Below are positions 5,959 to 9,300 of a DNA stretch of 9,300 bases, piece by piece. The DNA comes from JBHENW01 sp046261875 (GTDB lineage Bacteria > Acidobacteriota > Thermoanaerobaculia > UBA5066 > Gp7-AA6). The DNA lies in the NCBI GenBank assembly GCA_046261875.1, contig JBHENW010000103.1, positions 1 to 9,300 on the forward strand, given 5' to 3'. Position 1 is the stretch's first letter. Each line of letters opens with the position of its first letter. Below the pieces are notes generated by a model. That model worked only from the letters and a program-made list of their open reading frames with translations. It searched no databases and was not told where the DNA came from. The translations under genes were made by a program, and so were the position numbers.

Positions 5959-5974
5959 TCCCGGGCTTCCGGGA
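5959..5974 (+). terminator. Weak hairpin after the TPR gene
   Basis: TCCCGG-GCTT-CCGGGA forms a six-bp stem with a four-base loop, 33 bases after the TPR stop. A short T-run (AAGCGTTTAA) follows. It is a weak rho-independent terminator candidate placed before the Bax-1 promoter. Confidence 0.25.
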
Positions 5975-5991
5975 AGCGTTTAACCGACGGA

Positions 5992-5997
5992 TAGAAT
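5992..5997 (+). promoter_or_regulatory. Candidate -10 element (TAGAAT) for the Bax-1 gene
   Basis: TAGAAT lies 19 bases upstream of ATG 6017. GGGAGG (6004-6009) lies between them, so this transcript would have a short leader with a Shine-Dalgarno sequence. No clear -35 is seen. Confidence 0.4.
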
Positions 5998-6016
5998 CGA
6001 AAAGGGAGGATTCTTC

Positions 6017-6733
6017 ATGCAGCGCTTCGAAATGACTCCCGCCTCGGCTTTCGAGACGACGACGGTCGCCGGCGCCGAGCGGGTGACTGCTTTCCTGCGG
6101 AAGGTCTACGGCTGGATGACGGTGGGGCTCGGAGTCACGGCGGCCGTCGCCTTCGCCGTGTCCAGCTCGCCCGCGCTCGTCCAGGCGATTTTCGGAAACC
6201 CGTTCCTCTTCTTCGGCCTCATCATCGTCGAGCTCGGCCTGGTCTTCTATCTCTCCGCGCGGGTCTCCAAGCTCGCTCCCCAGACCGCCGCCGGACTGTT
6301 TCTCGTCTATTCGGCCTTGAACGGGGCGACGCTCTCGATGGTCCTGCTCGCCTATACCGGCACTTCGATCGCGACGACGTTCGTCGTCACCGCCGGGATG
6401 TTCGGCGCGCTCGCGCTCTTCGGCACCACGACGAAGAGGAGCCTGGCCGGCGTCGGGCAGTTCTTCTTCATGGGACTGATCGGACTGTTGCTGGCCTCGG
6501 TCGTCGGCATCTTCTGGCAGAACGACACGCTGCAGTTCGTCATCTCGGTCGTCGGTGTGCTCGTGTTCACCGGCTTGACGGCCTGGGACGCGCAGCGTCT
6601 CAAGATGATGGCCTCGACCGTACCCGAGGAGCGCTTCGGGTCCTACGCGGTGGTCGGGGCCCTGGCGCTCTACCTCGACTTCATCAACCTGTTCCTGTTC
6701 CTGCTGCGCTTCATCGGCGGCCGGCGGGACTGA
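6017..6733 (+). CDS. Bax inhibitor-1 / YetJ-YccA family membrane protein
   Basis: A polytopic inner-membrane protein of the BI-1 (TMBIM) family, 238 residues, with about seven membrane helices (roughly 31-52, 61-80, 89-111, 118-135, 147-166, 172-190 and 212-233). Bacterial members such as YetJ are pH-sensitive calcium leak channels. The two conserved acidic residues of the family are present: Asp191 in LTAWDAQRLK and Asp221 in LALYLDFINLFLFLLRF. The last motif is the C-terminal BI-1 signature. The protein begins with a ~28-residue hydrophilic N-terminus. The start at ATG 6017 is supported by GGGAGG seven bases upstream and a TAGAAT -10 before that. The gene ends nine bases short of the convergent ABC transporter gene. 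Channel activity is inferred from family knowledge. Confidence 0.95.
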   Translation: MQRFEMTPASAFETTTVAGAERVTAFLRKVYGWMTVGLGVTAAVAFAVSSSPALVQAIFGNPFLFFGLIIVELGLVFYLSARVSKLAPQTAAGLFLVYSALNGATLSMVLLAYTGTSIATTFVVTAGMFGALALFGTTTKRSLAGVGQFFFMGLIGLLLASVVGIFWQNDTLQFVISVVGVLVFTGLTAWDAQRLKMMASTVPEERFGSYAVVGALALYLDFINLFLFLLRFIGGRRD

Positions 6734-6742
6734 GGATCCGGC

Positions 6743-8701
6743 TCAGGTCGAGCCTCCCCCTCTGAGGAGGGGGAGCGCCCCGACCGCCGAGTCGGCCGCC
6801 GCCGGTTCCGCTTCCGGCGACGGCGTCTCCCCGGCCATCTCCCCGGGGTTGAGGAACAGGTTCGCCTCCACGCCGTACTGCCGCGTGTAGAGGTCCGCGT
6901 ACCGGCCCCCGCGCGCGAGCAGCTCCTCGTGCTTCCCGCGCTCGATGATCCAGCCGCCTTCGACGACGAGGATGGTGTCGGCGCGCCGGATCGTCGAAAG
7001 CCGATGGGCGATGACGAACGTGGTGCGGCCGCGCATCAGCTCCGCCAGACCTTCCTGGATCGCGGCCTCGCTCTCGCTGTCGAGCGACGAGGTGGCCTCG
7101 TCCAGGATGAGTAACCTCGGGTCGGCGAGGATCGCCCGCGCGATCGCGACCCTCTGGCGCTGGCCGCCGGACAGGCGCACGCCGCGCTCGCCCACGATCG
7201 TGTCGTACCCGTCCGGCATCTCCCGGACGAACTCGTCGCACCGCGCGATGACGGCGGCCTGCAGGACCTCTTCGCGGGTCGCCTCGGGCCGGGCAAAGGC
7301 GATGTTCTCGTAGACCGACCCGTCGAACAGGAAATTCTCCTGCAGGACGACGCCGAGCTGCGAGCGGTAGTCCGCCAGCCGCACGGCCGAGAGATCCATC
7401 CCGTCCACGAAGATCTTCCCCGAAGTCGGCCGATAGAAGGCGGCCACGAGACCGATGAGGGTGCTCTTGCCGGCCCCGGACGGGCCGACGAGCGCGGTGG
7501 ACGTGCCGGGATGCGCGACGAACCGGATGTCGTGCAGGACGGGCGTCCCCTCCCGGTACTCGAAGTTCACGTCGCGGAACTCGACCGTTCCGGTGATGCG
7601 CGGCATCGGGGCGCGGTCGCGGTCCTGCTCGTCCTCGGTCTTCTCGTCGCGGATCTCGCGGATCCGCTCCAGCCCGGCGAAGGCCTCGGTGATCTGGCTG
7701 CCGATAGAGACCATCTGCACGACCGGCCCGACGAGAAGCGCCAGGAAGGCGCTGAACGCGACGAAGGAGCCCAGGGTCATCCGGCCGGCCAGGATCTCGG
7801 TCGCGCCGACCGCCATGATGAGCAGCGTGATCGCGCCGAACAGGAGCGTAGAGACCGCCGTCACGAGGGAGAAGCCGGTCATCGTCCGCGCCACGTTGCG
7901 GAAGAGCCGGTGGACGCCGCGGGTGAAGGTCAAGGCTTCGCGGCGCTCGGCCCGGTAGGCCTTGACGACCCGAATTCCGGAAAGCGATTCGGTCAGCCGC
8001 CCCGAGACCTCGGCGTTGATTTTGGAGCGCTCGCGGAACAGCGGACGCAGGGTTCGGAAGCTCCGGGCGAGCACGAACCCGAACAGGGAGAGGACGGCCA
8101 GGGTGATGACCGTGAGCTTCACGCTGTACGAGAAGAGGATGAAGAGCGCGAGGATTGCGGTCACGATGCCGCCGGCCACCTCGACGAGCCCGGTGCCGAC
8201 GAGGTTGCGCAGGCCTTCCGCGTCGGTCATGACGCGGGAAAGCAGGGCCCCGGTCTTCGTCTGGTCGAAGAAAGCCACCGGGAGCCGGGAGACGTGCCGC
8301 TGTACCCGTCGGCGCATGTCGGTGATCGAGCGCTGCGCGGCCCTCCCCACGACCTGGGCGAGCAGGAAGCCGGTGGCCGCCTGCAGCAGGATCGCCCCGC
8401 CGGCCGCCGCGACGATCCACATCAGCAGCTCGCGCCGGCCCTTTCCGATCACGTCGTCGATGACGATCTTCGTGACGCCGGGCAGGACGAGGCCCGAGAG
8501 CCGGTTGACGAGCAGGAGCCCGAACCCGAGGGCGAGCCGGCCCTTGCGCGCCTGGATGAGCTCCAGAGCGTCCCGGAGCACGACGCGCGCCGGCAAAGCC
8601 GGCTTCTTCTTCTCCTCATCGACGGCTCCGCGGCTGCCGCGGCGGCCTTCCCCCCGGGGCGCCCCGATGGGGGAGCCCCCCATCAAAGCGGGTCTCGGCA
8701 T
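6743..8701 (-). CDS. ABC exporter half-transporter (MsbA/multidrug type), fused TMD-NBD
   Basis: An ATP-driven exporter subunit expected to act as a dimer in the inner membrane. The product is 652 residues. The six-helix exporter domain spans about 50-345, with coupling regions such as FFDQTKTGALLSRVMTDAE (144-162) and RLTESLSGIRVVKAY (235-249). The nucleotide-binding domain spans ~372-610: Walker A GPSGAGKS 406-413, Q-loop Gln454, signature LSGGQ 510-514, Walker B LLILDE with Glu535, D-loop SSLD 538-541 and H-loop His566. All catalytic residues are present. The substrate (lipid, drug or peptide) cannot be told from the sequence. The N-terminus has ~35 extra polar, Gly/Arg-rich residues and the C-terminus has a ~40-residue Ala/Pro/Glu tail. 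ATG 8701 has GGAGG (complement of 8708-8712) six bases upstream. The gene is divergent from an ArsR-like regulator, which may control it. Confidence 0.95.
   Translation of the reverse strand: MPRPALMGGSPIGAPRGEGRRGSRGAVDEEKKKPALPARVVLRDALELIQARKGRLALGFGLLLVNRLSGLVLPGVTKIVIDDVIGKGRRELLMWIVAAAGGAILLQAATGFLLAQVVGRAAQRSITDMRRRVQRHVSRLPVAFFDQTKTGALLSRVMTDAEGLRNLVGTGLVEVAGGIVTAILALFILFSYSVKLTVITLAVLSLFGFVLARSFRTLRPLFRERSKINAEVSGRLTESLSGIRVVKAYRAERREALTFTRGVHRLFRNVARTMTGFSLVTAVSTLLFGAITLLIMAVGATEILAGRMTLGSFVAFSAFLALLVGPVVQMVSIGSQITEAFAGLERIREIRDEKTEDEQDRDRAPMPRITGTVEFRDVNFEYREGTPVLHDIRFVAHPGTSTALVGPSGAGKSTLIGLVAAFYRPTSGKIFVDGMDLSAVRLADYRSQLGVVLQENFLFDGSVYENIAFARPEATREEVLQAAVIARCDEFVREMPDGYDTIVGERGVRLSGGQRQRVAIARAILADPRLLILDEATSSLDSESEAAIQEGLAELMRGRTTFVIAHRLSTIRRADTILVVEGGWIIERGKHEELLARGGRYADLYTRQYGVEANLFLNPGEMAGETPSPEAEPAAADSAVGALPLLRGGGST
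6754..6775. terminator. Strong GC hairpin downstream of Bax-1, inside the ABC 3' coding end
   Basis: CTCCCCCTC-TGAG-GAGGGGGAG is a perfect nine-bp stem with a four-base loop, 20 bases past the Bax-1 stop. On the other strand it encodes the PLLRGGG tail of the ABC protein. There is no T-run, so it could be a rho-assisted or roadblock terminator for the Bax-1 message, or coding coincidence. Confidence 0.35.
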
Positions 8702-8744
8702 CTCCTACCTCCGCCTCAAGTACGCGTCTCCGGTGAATTTGACT

Positions 8745-8811
8745 TCAAAACCGCGCGTTGTCCGGCCCTTTTCAAGAAAATAATGACTGTCAAGAAATGA
8801 TATCCTTTCAA
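8745..8811. promoter_or_regulatory. AT-rich divergent promoter region with phased TCAA repeats
   Basis: The 112-base gap between the ABC transporter and the winged-helix regulator is markedly AT-rich on its right side. TCAA occurs at 8745, 8772, 8790 and 8808; the last three are exactly 18 bases apart. Two of them extend to TCAAGAAA (8772-8779 and 8790-8797). On the minus strand, 8793-8788 reads TTGACA, a consensus -35, but no good -10 follows at 16-18 bases. This is a candidate operator region for the adjacent regulator. Confidence 0.4.
8798..8806 (+). promoter_or_regulatory. Candidate extended -10 (TGATATCCT) for the winged-helix regulator
   Basis: TG-A-TATCCT is an extended -10 form, with TATCCT at 8801-8806 ending seven bases before ATG 8814. 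There is no Shine-Dalgarno sequence. It overlaps the phased TCAA motifs, so it would be occluded if they are an operator. Confidence 0.45.
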
Positions 8812-8813
8812 TA

Positions 8814-9300
8814 ATGCCGGAGCGGGTCCCATCGCCCCCGGCGCTCGAGGTGGTGGCGGACCCCCGTCGGGCGATTGCGCTGATGCACCCGACACGGTTG
8901 CGAATTCTGCACCAGGCTTGCGAGCCGACTTCCGCGACTCAGGCCGCCGGCCGCCTCGGGCTGAGCCGCCAGCGTGTGAACCACCACTTCCGCCATCTGA
9001 TCCTCACCGGTTTCCTGCGACCCGCCGGGCGGCGGCGCAGGCGGAACATGGTCGAGAAGCTCTACGTGGCGAGCGCGGCGGGTTACCTCCTCTCGCCGGA
9101 ACTCCTCGGGCCCGCGCGCGCGGACTGGCGGGGGATGGCGGAGTCCCGAAGGGCGGAGTATCTGCTCGCGCTGCTCGCCCACGCGCAGGCGGACGTCGCT
9201 CCGGGCCACGGCTCGAAGGGAACGAGGTCGGCCGACACGCTCGCCCTGAAGACGCAGTTCCGCCTCGAAGGCGCGGGGGAACGGGAAGAGTTCGCCGCCG
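8814..9300 (+). CDS. ArsR-like winged-helix transcriptional regulator, 3' truncated
   Basis: The frame is open to the right edge; 162 residues are visible. Residues ~22-88 form a winged helix-turn-helix of the ArsR type: 'ALMHPTRLRILHQACEPTSATQAAGRLGLSRQRVNHHFRHLILTGFLRP'. The recognition helix is around SRQRVNHHFRHL (51-62), followed by an Arg-rich wing (AGRRRRRNMVEKLYVASA). No metal-binding cysteine motif of classical ArsR proteins is seen; the single Cys36 is isolated. The following segment (~100-162) is helical and less conserved, probably a dimerisation or effector region that continues beyond the window. The start ATG 8814 is directly preceded by a TATCCT -10 with no Shine-Dalgarno sequence. 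It is divergent from the ABC exporter, an arrangement common for a local regulator of an efflux gene. The ligand is unknown. Confidence 0.85.
   Translation, partial: MPERVPSPPALEVVADPRRAIALMHPTRLRILHQACEPTSATQAAGRLGLSRQRVNHHFRHLILTGFLRPAGRRRRRNMVEKLYVASAAGYLLSPELLGPARADWRGMAESRRAEYLLALLAHAQADVAPGHGSKGTRSADTLALKTQFRLEGAGEREEFAA

Noticed and set aside
6711..8420. Minus-strand open frame of 569 codons overlapping the ABC gene in another frame
   Set aside because: It overlaps the true ABC frame on the same strand and its translation is Arg/Gly/Pro-rich low complexity.
8788..8793. Consensus -35 TTGACA on the minus strand as the ABC promoter
   Set aside because: No acceptable -10 hexamer lies 16-18 bases downstream (AAGGGC or AAAGGG), so it is mentioned only as part of the regulatory region.
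7511..8800. Long plus-strand open frame of 429 codons opposite the ABC gene
   Set aside because: It is antisense to a complete ABC exporter with all catalytic motifs. The translation is rich in Asp, Glu, Arg and Gly without domain features, typical of a GC-rich shadow frame.

Overview
The window is GC-rich DNA (G+C looks well above 60%) with tightly packed genes on both strands. It reads as a chromosomal segment of an environmental bacterium. I suspect an Acidobacteriota lineage, possibly Thermoanaerobaculia-like. The basis is gene style only: the partial secreted protein at the left edge has the 'LTV..NPTG.VKTY' type of repeat that I associate with that group. This is inference; no rRNA, tRNA or phylogenetic marker is present.

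Layout, left to right. The plus-strand block 3-2008 holds the 3' end of a cupredoxin/CuA-like secreted protein, a 61-residue charged protein of unknown function, a PEBP/YbhB-family protein and a family 5 uracil-DNA glycosylase. The minus-strand block 5385-1923, in its own reading order, holds a class D sortase, an L,D-transpeptidase, an M23 metallopeptidase, an eight-cysteine zinc-ribbon protein and a two-CBS-domain protein. The first three form an envelope-remodelling set. A 77-bp imperfect inverted repeat (2426-2502) lies between the last two. The plus-strand block 5450-6733 holds a TPR protein and a Bax inhibitor-1/YetJ-family membrane protein. A long minus-strand ABC exporter half-transporter (8701-6743) follows. 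It is divergent from the start of an ArsR-like winged-helix regulator that runs off the right edge.

Two kinds of translation start alternate here. Six genes (PEBP, CBS, L,D-transpeptidase, sortase, Bax-1, ABC) have a Shine-Dalgarno sequence. Five genes (61-residue protein, zinc ribbon, M23, TPR, winged-helix regulator) have none. Instead each has a TAnnnT-like -10 hexamer 7-8 bases upstream of the start codon, as expected of leaderless mRNAs. Other points for a second look: the inverted repeat that supplies the stop codon of the zinc-ribbon gene, a CuA-like motif with stretched ligand spacing, a glycosylase whose Fe-S cysteines lie upstream of the first canonical start codon, and 18-bp-phased TCAA motifs between the ABC transporter and the regulator. 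I found no CRISPR array, RNA gene, transposase gene or complete novel multigene system. The only stretches without genes are short (under about 125 bases).
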